A program made the position numbers and the translations under genes. Below are positions 39,701-50,544 of a DNA stretch of 64,000 bases, one piece after another. Position 1 is the first letter of the stretch; every line of letters begins with the position of its first letter. Source of the stretch: Trichomonas vaginalis G3 (lineage: Eukaryota; Parabasalia; Trichomonadida; Trichomonadidae); NCBI RefSeq assembly GCF_026262505.1, contig NC_067206.1, positions 5,856,879-5,920,878 of the forward strand, in the 5' to 3' direction. The notes beneath the pieces are model-generated. The model saw only the letters and a list, made by a program, of their open reading frames with translations. It was not told the DNA's origin and did not search any database.

Positions 39701-39904
39701 AAGCTCATTCTGAACAGTATTTATGGCAAAACTATTCTATCTCCTATTGAGTCAAAAATAACCATAGTAAATGACAAAGATGCTATAAGATATGCCATCA
39801 GAAACTACAACCATATAGTGAAGTTCGAAGGTTTGGATGGTTCAGATAAAACTATTTTCAAGCTAACGAAAAGCATTTGCAGACACTTTAATCCAATCTC
39901 ATGA
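36730..39904 (+). pseudogene. Protein-primed DNA polymerase B region, copy 1 (fossil)
   Basis: Family B polymerase of the protein-primed type. Exonuclease motifs FADFECSTDG, FHNLSYDINFI and YCKQDVRIL, polymerase motif A FDAVSLYPSAI and a motif-B-like LILNSIYGKT are readable in order. An N-terminal part of about 300 residues (from 36730, including a GCCGC hairpin at 36897-36909) precedes the exonuclease and may be its own domain. This enzyme copies Maverick DNA from a terminal protein primer. Heavily broken, with many breaks. It stops abruptly near 39904, where sequence of the opposite-strand copy begins. Confidence 0.85.
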
Positions 39905-42473
39905 CCATCATTATCTTTGTAAATCTTCATTAAACTGAATCAGATCTTTATCAATTTCCAACAGTATGTGAATTTCTTATCTTCATTGTAAGTAGGCATG
40001 TATAGCTTCAGGAACATTTCAACGGTAAACAAGACGTCTTGTTTGACACTTTGCAAACGTGCATGGAATGCAACTTCATTTAAATCGTTAGTAGAGTAAG
40101 TCTAGTAGTCTTCTTTCCACAAATATTGACCTTGTATGCAAACCTTTGTTTCCAGGTGTATTTCTCTGCGAAGTCAAAGGAACTGACCTAATGTTTACAA
40201 TAAGTTTCGCACACATCTACTTCTTTAAAACTCAGCTTGCAAGCTTGTATGTTCTCATTGAAAATATGCTGGCTGTTCACATCCTGGTAAAAATTTGAAG
40301 TCCCATGTCCTCAGCAGTACAGAATACTTCATCATAATTACTTTATTACCATGATTTAGAATATTACACCAGTGGGCAAANNNNNNNNNNNNNNNNNNNN
40401 NNNNNCTTTAACTTTTGCCCACTGTGAAATATTATCTCTTCCTCCTATCCTTGCAACACTTAACATTTGACACCTTGATATTTTATGAAGTCTTGTAATG
40501 TTATATGGTCAACATACATTAAACAGCAAGTGTTTGAACTTCTGGGAACGTTAAGTTCTGGATTTAGTTCAGGGTCACAAACTATTAAAGGAAAGTGTCT
40601 ATGTATTCCAATCTCTGTTATCTTAATGAGAACAAAGAAGCCGGACATAAACTTTTCACCAATGGGTTCCTTTTGGTCGTCATCGAATAAATGTCTCATG
40701 AGATACTCTGTGCTTAACATTTCTTTCTTCAATACTTTCGGTATACCTTCTAAAGTATAAAGTCTTGCTATAGCTGATGGATATAATGAAACAGCGTCGA
40801 AATCAGCAATGAGTTTCTTTTCGCTCTTTTGTTTAATGTTATCTGACAACATACATCTTCCACCTTGAATACAGCGTGAAATAAATTCTCTTGGTTTATT
40901 TGAGAGGTCATATAAATTTCCATTCGGGAAGTACACTCTGTTCTCAAATAATTTGTTAGCAATTGAACAAATACTAACGTAGTCATAAACGTTTAAATCA
41001 AATTCTTTCAATATGTCATTGCGGAACTTAACAAAACCTTCTCTTAAAATTCTTACATCTTGTTTGCAATAAAATGTGCTATACTTTTCTAAGTCGAAGT
41101 GGTTTTCATCTATTCTGCAGTTTTCGATGGAATCTATGTTTTTCATGAATGTATCTGCATCCCGGATAAACTTACATGCTTCACAAATGACACCAGTTCT
41201 GTTGTCATTTGCTAACAAAACACTGCTGTAGTAGTTATATGGAAATACTTCCTTTTCACCACACTGCAAATGAAACATTTCAGGAAATAGTTTAAGCTTC
41301 TTATTTATAACACTGTAAGAGTCTTTTATAATAATTGCCCTTCCTTTATATAAGCCAGTTATTTGCATTGTTCGTGAACCTTTAATGATGGGAGTTCCTT
41401 TCACTTCTGTCATGTGTCTTAAGATGAAGTTTATATCATAACTGAGGTTATGGAAATATATTAAACTCTTGTCAGGAAGTCGTTCCAAAAATTCTGTTGC
41501 ACAGTTCTGACCCCAAATGCTTTCACTCACTGAACCATCTTCACTGTCATAACAAATGTTAAAAGCTTTATGAACTCCATCAGTGCTACACTCAAAGTCA
41601 GCAAAGAAAACGTGCTCAGGAATGAACTTGCACTTATTTTTATTTACTTCTTTTGGCTCAGCTTTCATCTTCAGTTGTACACAATACTTTGGAGCATATG
41701 TCAAATCTTTAAATGGTGCAAGGTTCTGTTTATATAAGTCAGTCGTATATGTGAAAAGTTCTCCATAAGAAATAGGTTCGAAATATTTGCACTCCCACAA
41801 TGTTTTCATAACATCCCATAACGGTGTTGTTCTATCATAACGAACTACATATTTATCTTCTCTCTTTGTATAAATCTTCATTTGTTTCTCAATGTTCATT
41901 CCACCACAAACTTTGAGAATTTCTTTGTAATTTCTGACGAAATATGTTGTCATTGGTAATCTTTCGTTTAGCATGTAGTGGTCTTCAACAAGAAGTAAGT
42001 CAATAGTTCGAACAGTTTCACATTCTTTTGGTATATATCTCTTTATTTCATTATGTCTTGAGTCATTGAAGTAGCCAATGGTAACATTAAATGCTATACC
42101 TGTTGCGTCAGAAATTTCTTGTACTTTACTTTGAGGAAAGTCTCTAACACGAATGACTTCTCTCATGTGGTCAATAGTCTCTCCATCTACTCCAGCCTGA
42201 ATGCAAGCATAAACGAAACAATTGTCTTCTGTCATAAGTGCTGCAGTTCTTTTGTTCAATTCATTGAAGATTTGGTAGCGCTCAAGATTTATAGGTAATG
42301 TGCAAAGATACTTCCAGAACTGACCGCTTCTCTTCTTATAAAACTTCTTTTCACCATTATCTTTCCAAAAGCTTTCTATAAGTGCTGGGTTTCCTGTTTG
42401 CTTAAGAGCTTCCAAAATGGCTTTCTGGTCATTTGTCAGTGTGCTTTCATCTCTATATGGTCTCTTTTTTCAA
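39905..42473 (-). pseudogene. Protein-primed DNA polymerase B, copy 2 inverted (fossil)
   Basis: The same PolB family on the minus strand, with a long open stretch between 40460 and 42473 carrying all exonuclease motifs and motif A. Sequence from 39905 to 40380 reads like more C-terminal PolB on the same strand. The unknown-size gap at 40381-40405 lies inside it. Its N-terminal side meets the right terminal repeat directly at about 42474, unlike copy 1, which is 13 kb from the left repeat. Broken, fewer breaks than copy 1. Confidence 0.8.
40381..40405. other. Assembly gap (25 N)
   Basis: Twenty-five N characters. The bases on the two sides are inverted relatives (CAGTGGGCAAA before, TTTGCCCACTG after), so a hairpin or an inverted repeat may have stopped the sequence. 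The true distance is unknown. Confidence 0.95.
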
Positions 42474-43275
42474 GAAACCAACCAAAATTCAAGAAAGTCA
42501 GTATACTTATGAATATCCAAGACACTGGGTAGAGTATGTAGGAGGTGAGAAAGCTATTGAAATCAGACAGGTTCGAAGTATTCCAGCAGGAAGAACAATA
42601 TTATTGAAGAACTTTAATGTTTTGAGGTATAATGATGAAACAAAGAAGCAAGATAGTTTTCCTGTTGCTGTGTATGTGAACTTAGATACAGGAGATGACA
42701 TGAAAGTTTTTAATACAAAGCTTCAAACGGTAGTGAGAGAACAACTGACTGCGGAAGGACATCCATTACCTTCAGAAGTTACCATAGCATATAATTTTGA
42801 AACAAACTCAATAGATTTTAAAGTCGTCTCTGCAAAGAAGTCGGGTTTTACATTTAATGAAGCAGATGTATATTCGAATGAAAACTTCAAAGCTATTGCA
42901 TGGTTAGATAATGACGATTGCTTTAAGAAAATATTTAAATTCAGTGACTCAAAGATGTCAATAGATGACCTTCGTGGAATGTTACCATCGACGTTTACAG
43001 TAGAAGGTTCAGCAGGATTGCTTACAAGATTGTCAATTGGTGGTATTTGGTCTCGTGAGAACATTGTTATAAAATCCAGTATAAGTGAATTTGCTGAAGA
43101 ATCTATATTATGTCTTTCAAACTACATGTATTCGCCGCCGAAGCATTATAGTATAACAAACTTTGTCAGTAAGTTTAACATAAGACTTGTCGAACCTTCT
43201 TCAATGAAAGATGTTGTGCTACCTAAAGATGGAAAGGATGGACTCATTATTGAGATGATTTTAATAGCATATTAA
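42474..43275 (+). pseudogene. TIR protein 4, right-arm copy
   Basis: Matches TIR protein 4 of the left arm (23819-24700) except for its first part, which here is replaced by sequence from the PolB side. It keeps an open frame to the end. Read outward, toward the element end. Confidence 0.65.
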
Positions 43276-43500
43276 ATGAGCTTGTTCTTGAAGGTCATTC
43301 ATGATGAAATAACTGTTGTAGAAGATGTTAGCAATTGTTCAGACATTTTGAAGCGTATAGATGAGATAAGAAAGAAGTTAGATAGACCGCAAAGTGGTGA
43401 GGGCGAAGCCCGTGAGAACGCTTATGTTTCATTGACTTTCTCCAGTAACGAGAACTTTTATGAGATAATATTGAAGAGAGGTGATTTTAATATGGTGTAA
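43276..43500 (+). CDS. TIR protein 3, right-arm copy (74 aa)
   Basis: Copy of 23594-23818. Joined to both neighbours as TAAATG. The first of its two coding-region hairpins (43386-43398) has one changed base that still allows a G-T pair. Confidence 0.55.
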   Translation: MSLFLKVIHDEITVVEDVSNCSDILKRIDEIRKKLDRPQSGEGEARENAYVSLTFSSNENFYEIILKRGDFNMV

Positions 43501-44028
43501 ATGGTAGCTTGGGCAGCTTTAGGCGCAATGGGAACAAAAGCATTAGCATTTGGAGCAAAAGCACTTGGAGCTTATGACGCAGTAAATAAAATGAGTGGAG
43601 GAAGGGTTTCGAAGACATTAGATGCAAATAAAGGGAAGATTGGAGGTTGGGTTGCAAAGAAGTTAAGATTAAATAAAATAGGGCTCATAAATAAAGCATC
43701 CAATTTGGTTGCGACTGAGTCAGAAAATGCTTTAGGAAAGGACGATGAGTTTGCAAAACACGCAAAAGACTTTAATGACCAGATGAAAGGTGAAACAATG
43801 CATTTAAATAGATTCGATGGAACTAAAGAAAATGTTTCTTCTCCACCAGTAGTTCTTCCGTATGGTCCCTATGGAATGTATGGAAACCCTTACGAAAGAC
43901 CATTTGACCCATTGACTGGTGGAAGTAACTGGTATCATTACGGACGAAGAAGAAAGACAGTCAAGTTGGAGACAGACGTGAAGAAAGCAACTAAAAAGAA
44001 ACCAAGGAAGAGAGTTATAAAGCAATGA
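43501..44028 (+). CDS. TIR protein 2, right-arm copy (175 aa)
   Basis: Copy of 23066-23593 with very few changes. Same Ala/Gly-rich start and basic end. A GATC-type module (44051-44064) follows its stop. Confidence 0.6.
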   Translation: MVAWAALGAMGTKALAFGAKALGAYDAVNKMSGGRVSKTLDANKGKIGGWVAKKLRLNKIGLINKASNLVATESENALGKDDEFAKHAKDFNDQMKGETMHLNRFDGTKENVSSPPVVLPYGPYGMYGNPYERPFDPLTGGSNWYHYGRRRKTVKLETDVKKATKKKPRKRVIKQ

Positions 44029-44172
44029 ATTCAACAGGGTGAAAAAAAGAGGTGAGATCTCACCACTTCACCTAAATTTATTTTTGTGCTATGTTTTCAT
44101 ACGTGTGAGGGTGGTGATATCATTAATTTTTAAGTTTATTTTTTATTTTATTTTTATTTTATTTTTATATAA

Positions 44173-44493
44173 ATGACGAAAACTATTGAGATAACAAATT
44201 ACAACGGTCATGAGTTCAAGAATTTGTTCTTCGTTCCTCGTGAAAATACATTCTATCAGATACGAGGGAGAAAGGGTAAAGTTAGTTTGAGCGTTTATGA
44301 CAACAAACATAATGGGAGATATATAAAAGCAATAGATACAAACGGTAAGCGTGTTTCATTAGCTTTGTCAAAACTTACTAACATTTATTTTGACAGTGAC
44401 TTTGACCTATATGAAGAAGAAAGTGAGTCAGAAGATTATGAGCTGTTATGTGAAGCACAGCAATGGGAGGAGTTGCAATACTTTTGTAAGTGA
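44173..44493 (+). CDS. TIR protein 1, right-arm copy (106 aa)
   Basis: Copy of 22606-22926, still open, with several amino-acid changes concentrated in the middle third (for example around SVYDNKHNGRYIKA). This is the most changed of the repeat genes. Confidence 0.6.
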   Translation: MTKTIEITNYNGHEFKNLFFVPRENTFYQIRGRKGKVSLSVYDNKHNGRYIKAIDTNGKRVSLALSKLTNIYFDSDFDLYEEESESEDYELLCEAQQWEELQYFCK

Positions 44494-44688
44494 GAACGTT
44501 TATTTTTTACATTAGTGAGGTGAAGTGGTTGGCGGCTTTGTAAATATTTAAGGTTAAGTTAGTGTTGTCGTTTGTGTTGTAAAATATACGTTAACGGTTT
44601 TGTAAAGTGTCAAATTCACATATAATGGGTAAGGAGGCGCGCAGTGCCTCAGTACCCATGATAGGGATACTAACTAACAATTAAGGAT

Positions 44689-45539
44689 ATGCTCACTAAA
44701 TTGAAATCTTTTATTCCACCAAGCAGATTCAAGAATATTTATTCCGATCAAGGTCCGGCAATTATAGCTGCTGTTAGAGAATCAGGCTTTTCTTGCGATC
44801 ATAAATTTTGCTTACGTCATTTTGCAACAAAAAGGGAATACATCAATGTCTATTCCGAAATTGTTGAAGTCGCTTACGCAGACCATCCTCAAAAACGAAT
44901 TGACTTGATTAAAAAGTTAGAAACTCGTTTACAAGAGGAATATCCAAACCGCGAAAATAATCAGGATCTCTTTAAGTACTTAGATAATATTAACCCATTT
45001 GAAGGATTCGCTGACTACACCGCTGGCATACTCACAACATCTCTTATTGAATCCCTTAATGCCGAAATTAAAGATAAATGGGATACATATGAACCCGCCG
45101 AACTAATTATCCGTCTCATTGAACATGAATTCAATCTTGTTAAAAATGTTTTAACAGGTGATTTTAAATCAGATAATATTATCAAAAATCTAAATGAAAC
45201 TTTGAAACATTCAGATATGTTTAGCTCGGTATTATATGATCCAATTCAAGAATTATATTATGCAACTTTTGGTCGCTATACATATTGCGTAAAAATTATG
45301 TCAGATTCACAATATTCATGCACATGTAAGCACATCGAATTATACGGATTACCTTGTATTCATGTAATCGCCGTATGAATCACTTTTCGAACAAAATTCT
45401 TCTTAAAAATTTGAATGATGCAGTTCATGCTCGCTTCAAATGTTCAGAGTTTATGACTCCTGTGGAAGATTTAATGAAATTTTATGTTGACCAAGCATCT
45501 TTAAAAATTCCCGGAATAAATTTCAACCTGGGAGATTGA
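44689..45539 (+). pseudogene. MULE transposase remnant with SWIM zinc finger
   Basis: Reads YSDQGPAIIAAVRESGFSCDHKFCLRHF (MULE core, second Asp and following C/H), then a helical middle with LTTSLIESLNAEIKDKW, and a SWIM zinc finger CTCKHIELYGLPCIHV near 45320-45370. A frameshift near 45375 splits off the last 60 codons. The N-terminal part with the first Asp is missing: the gene begins 14 bp beyond the end of element B, so element B or a rearrangement cut it. It is a different MULE from the one at 20733-22392. Confidence 0.8.
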
Positions 45540-47239
45540 AAAATTAAGGGAAAAAGGACTAGGATTAAAGCATTTTACGAAAAGTGATGCTGTGTTGTTG
45601 TTAGTTATTTATTTACTTTTTTTAATATTTTAAAAAAAATAAAAAGAAAATTCAAATAATTTTGTATCTCCCATGATATATCGACCCACGAGTACTAATG
45701 TGGCTATAATTAGAGATTGCAACTCTATTATGATCATAGTCCGGTGATATACAATAAGATTCAAATTTTGAAAGAATTAAATTAATAAAATCCCGGTGAA
45801 AAAAATAAAACAGCTTCTAAAAGTATAGTTATCTTAAAATACGAACTTTAACACAAGTTTCTTGATCCAATAGAAAATTGAATTCTTTGAATAATAAAAA
45901 TATTTTATGTATTAACATATTAAATTTCCTAATTATTTTTTCTTCTTGGGAAAATTTTTTGAATTCGAATAGAAAATTCAATAAATTGAAATTGGGTTGA
46001 AAGAATTCTCCATATTAACTTGTCATAGATTTCAGATCATATAAATTAAGTTAATTAAATTTTAAAAAACCTTAATAGGATAAAAAAAAGAATTTACACT
46101 CTCTCACTTTGAAAACGTAGAAAATGCAATCTATTGGTATACATTTTAGTTTTGTTAAGTTTACAAAACGATTACTCTAGATTTTAAAGATTTATCAAGA
46201 ATTTAGAGAATATCCTTCTCAAAACAACTTCAATAGCGAAGGATTAGTATTGAATCGGATTTGTAACATAATTATAGTACATTACAATACAATTTCTCCG
46301 ACTTTTAAATATTTTTGAAATATTTACAAAAATATGCTCTTTCTATCATCGATACTTTAATACAGAGCAAATTTAGTAAATGTCATCACGTTATTTTTTC
46401 ATAAATCGTTTTCGAACTTTTGAAATATTTATTTTAAACCAGTTTTCTACATTTAATATGTGAATTATATCAAAAGTAGATGGGCGATACTTGTAAATCT
46501 ATTTAACTATTAGTTTGCTATTATTGAAGAACTTTATAATTTTTTTTCTTATGTATGGAATTAAAGATAATTTTGCCGATTCCACTGGTTTTTCTATATG
46601 AGTTAAATATGCCAAGTGAAATTGGACTTGCCAATATTGTAAATTGAAAGTGGACTATATATCGATTTTCATTGATTGATGAATAACTCGGAGTAATGTA
46701 ATTGTTGATAATGAAAAATAGTTTTCAATTGCTGGTAAGGGCCAATGTATGTTCAATAGCTCCGAAAGCAAAAAATGCACGTTTAAAAAAAGACGATAAC
46801 GATTAAATTACAAAATCGATAAGGACGACGATTAAATTACAAAATCAATAATGACCCCCTTTTTCGTGGTTAGGTACACGTTGTGCTTTGGTATATAAAG
46901 GAGGGAGTTGTATATGCTGATCTCTAGCATACTGATCAAGATTAGCTGAATAAAAGTCGCCGTCTGCAATAAACATTAAGCAAATTGAATTAAATATAAA
47001 ATAACCGCATGGTTTTATAGAATAATATAAAAAATTTTGAATAGTATAGAATTTTTCGACCGTAATATAATGGTGTATGGATATATATTAATATTTAATA
47101 ATGTGATGACATAAATTGTCCGTAATAAAATTGATAGAAATACGATGGACCATATTTGCACAATTTAAATGTATTCATTGTGATCTAAGGATTAATAATA
47201 GTTAAAATGTCATTCAAAATATTAAAAACACGTTACTTA
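45540..47239. other. Non-coding, AT-rich region
   Basis: 1.7 kb with no convincing frame. It contains the dispersed repeat copy at 46771-46851 and, at its right edge, the target site of the DNA transposon at 47240. Nothing else could be supported. Confidence 0.6.
46771..46851. repeat. Dispersed repeat, copy 2
   Basis: Same orientation and nearly the same bases as 18931-19011, including the two internal GATTAAATTACAAAAT copies. Confidence 0.75.
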
Positions 47240-47789
47240 TGTTATAGACCGAAAATAGATTTTTTCGGTTTTCTCTTCAAATAATTGAAAGAATGATACT
47301 ATTATAGGTTTATTATATTATATAGCATACAATCATGCTATAGCCGAAAATTATAAGTTTTGAGAAGATTGAATATAACACAAATAAATTTGAATGTAAG
47401 TTAAATTGCTTGTTGTTTTTAATAGCTATTTAATGAGAAATCCAATATTGCAAAATTCAAATTGAATGATTGAAAGAACAGAAAAAGTCATTCTTTTCAA
47501 TTTCGAATATGTTTCATTGTATTTATAATTATATGGCAAATAAGATATTTAAACTTGATTTTTGAAGGAAAATTCACAAAATTGAATAAATTCAAATAAT
47601 TTTTATTCCAAAATAAACTAGTTATTTGAGTTTAATACTAATTATCTATTCAAACTACAAAGTTTGTAATTTAAAAATATTTTGTGAGATCAGATTGAAT
47701 TAATTCAAGGTTCTTTTCAATTAATATTAATGACCATATTACGCATTTTCGAACATTCTAAACCAAATATATAAAAATGGGAGACGAAT

Positions 47790-48067
47790 GTTAAATTTGC
47801 TAGACATGGGGGAGTTGTCTGCAAAGTTTTTAGCTCTTATCTCTAACAAAAAATTAATTTTTTAAAAAAAAAACCGAATACGTTTCACAGCGAGAAAAAA
47901 ATAAAGGCAAGATAGAATTTTCTAGACATGAAGAAGTTGTTTACCGAGTTTAGCTCTTATCTCTAACAAAAATTAATTTTTAAAAAAAAGACCGAATACG
48001 TTTACAGCGAGAAAAAAATAAAGGCAAGATAGAATTATCTAGACATAAAGAAGTTGTCTACCAAGTG
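47790..48067. repeat. Internal 120-bp repeats, left TIR
   Basis: About two copies of a unit containing CTCTTATCTCTAACAAAAA and GAATACGTTT, ending in a partial third. The right TIR has three copies at exact 120-121-bp spacing (about 50545-50900). So the TIRs differ in copy number. Confidence 0.8.
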
Positions 48068-48499
48068 TCAGCTGTTACTTACTTCTCAATACTGATATAA
48101 AATAAAAATCTTTATTATTTATTTAACCTTATTGTTTCATTAAACTTCATTTATTTTATATTATAGTTTTATTCTTTTAGCTACTTGTAAATAATCTAAT
48201 TTTATATCATCATTTTACCGGATTATTCTTCAGTACATCGATTGTGTATCTAAAATAATATCATTATCCTTATTCTGTTTTTTTCCAAAATTCTTTTAAA
48301 TATCTTTTTTGGTTAGATTACTTTATACTTTTTACTTTTATTTTTTAATTTCAAAAAAAAATTTGGTAATTGTTCTATTCTGTTACAATGTGCATTCTCA
48401 TATTCTAATGAATTATTCATTACATACATTTAAAAAAACTTGTTAAAAATGAAATTAAAAAATTATGTTTATTATTACGCTTGAATGTGTCAACAGCGG

Positions 48500-49458
48500 T
48501 CATGCCTGTATCTGTATCCCATATTTGCCACAACACCTTTCTGTATCTGCATTTGTGTATTTCGGTTTCAGCTGATACATTTGATTTGGCGTGTAATTTG
48601 TTCCAGTTAATGGATTAATTGGGAGATCTTCATGCGGTGTGTTATTATTTACTCCAAATAAAGGCAGGAATAGCCTGAATGCTTTGGCAGCGCTCCAATG
48701 TCGGCCAGAATCTCTCAATCTTCCCATTTTGGTAGGGAGAATGAGAGTCTGTATGCCCATTGGACGCCCCAAAGATCAAGTAGATCTTGAAAGGCGCCCC
48801 TATTTTCTGAACCGTTGTCGGTCCAGAAACAATAAGGGGCGCCAAATTCAATGAAGGCGGAAGCCGCAACGTTCGCTATCGTGCTGCCAGCATATCTGGT
48901 ATTTGTATACACGCTAGGACTTTGCGGCTAAAATCGTCGATTATGCCATAAATACTGGCCACGACACCCAAAATAATGAACATCTGCGTGCCAGATAAGA
49001 TTGGGTGAAAGCGCCAATATCTTACTGCTGCTTCTGGCCCGGCATGCTCTAATCGCGTCTTGGTGAAATGATTTTCTTTGAAGTATCTGCGTACTTCTCT
49101 ATAAGATACATCAATTTGTTGTAATTTCAAACGTTTCCGTTGTTTTGTTTGACCACAGGAAAGGCCCAGTGTCATGTATCACAGCAAGAGCTTTGATTTG
49201 GTCGTAGGGATTGACCCTACGACCTTTCTTGCCTTTAGGCAATGGGATATTCTGTAAGCTAAATTGATTTTGTAAAAAAGATTTTGAAACATCTAAATAT
49301 TTTAAATCATTTGATTGAAGGGTTGGGGCGATGGGAACATGGGTGCAAGCTTCTTCCCATGTCATTTTACCTTCTTCAATCTGATTGGAAATACCAATTA
49401 GGTAAATTCGATCGACATACCCTTTGTAAGGATTCATTCTAATGAAGTACGTTAACAA
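48500..49458 (-). pseudogene. IS481/IS3-like DDE transposase, decayed
   Basis: Pieces in three frames give an N-terminal helix-turn-helix-like region (49111-49458), then YGIIDDFSRKVLA (first Asp), FWTDNGSENRGAFQDLL (second Asp) and SPYQNGKIERFW (catalytic Glu), the standard order of an rve/IS3-type DDE enzyme. At least four frameshifts or stops. All three catalytic residues are still readable, so decay is not very old. It acts as cut-and-paste or copy-out transposase at the element's inverted repeats. Ginger elements share this domain but have other ends. Confidence 0.75.
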
Positions 49459-50544
49459 TCAAAATATTCTATAAGTGTCTAGTATGGAATTCAAAAGAAT
49501 AAAAAGGTGCCCAAACTATTTTTTGAAAGTCCGCCATAACTTTAATGGTACTATTTCAGCGTGTACAATGAATACAAAAATTCTAAGAGTGCCACATAAA
49601 ATAGTACTTTAGACTTGAGTTAATGCTACCAAGCAAATGTTAAAAAGATGACTTTAGTGTTTTGATAATCAAAGATTAAAATCATTATTGTCTAAATCAA
49701 TAATCATAACGACAGAAGTTAATGTTTTTTCATCAGTGCTTTAAATCCACTTTTAAAAGTATACCTCAAAAATCAAAATATCAAAAAAAATTGGCCGATA
49801 GGTTTGGCTTTAATTTTTGTCTGCTTTTATGATTTGATATGGATGTTATAATTTTAAAAGTTGAGCCAAATTTACCAATAGATTTTTGAGATTTGCAAAT
49901 ACTCAATAATTTTCAGAGTGTTATCTTTTATTAAAAGAACTATTTGGTTTCAGTATCATATAAATTGATATTTACTTTCTATTTGAACCTTCATTTAGCT
50001 AATGATTTAGTAATACAGATTTATCTAATCCTTATAAGAGAATTTTGAATTTGTTATAATAAAAAAACAAACAGATATAGCTTACACTTCTATAATAAAG
50101 ATACCTTTTATAGAAATCAGTATGAAATGTGTTTTGGCTTATTGGAAGCATATCAGACATAATCGCCATAATCAAAAAATCTATATACCCAATAAGTAAT
50201 AAATTTGTCGATATAGATTTTCCATAAAATTAGTTTTTAGTCTGATCTTAAAATAAATTTAATTTTTTATAAAAAAATCACATTTAAAAGTACCTTTTTA
50301 GTAGCTCGAAATCCTGTTGGTGGATTTCGGGCGTACTTCAAAATTAGCTTTTCTTCTACATATGCAAGCTATATTTTAAATATGGAGCAAATCGGATCGG
50401 CGAAAGGAGTTTAGTTACCTTTAAGAATAAAGAAAATGGTAACGTAAATAAACGTATTATGAAATAATTTATAATTAAAATGAAAAAAAGAAAAAATAAT
50501 AAGTAAAGTGACTGGAAATGAAAATTAAAATCAGTGTACAGTTT
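49459..50544. other. Non-coding interior of the DNA transposon
   Basis: About 1.1 kb between the transposase and the right TIR, with no gene. A small hairpin, GAAATCC and GGATTTC around 7 bases, lies near 50310. Nothing else is supported. Confidence 0.55.

Larger units (their letters stand above)
22406..44675. mobile_element. Maverick/Polinton element B (fossil, rearranged)
   Basis: Ends are set by long inverted repeats that begin AGTTAGTAT at 22406 and close with the inverse at 44675, fitting the AGT...ACT termini known for Polintons. Contents: ATPase, penton-like gene, fibre genes, retroviral-type integrase, KilA-N cassette, and two PolB copies in opposite orientation. The flanks do not show the expected 6-bp duplication, and an inversion lies inside. 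It is broken, with ten or more breaks; the ends and the fibre genes are best preserved. Age: older or more disturbed than element A. Confidence 0.85.
42474..44675. repeat. Right terminal inverted repeat of element B
   Basis: About 2.2 kb, inverse of 22406-24620. The outer end reads GATACTAACT at 44675. Length and gene content agree with the left copy, apart from scattered substitutions and small spacer differences near 44080-44160. Confidence 0.9.
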
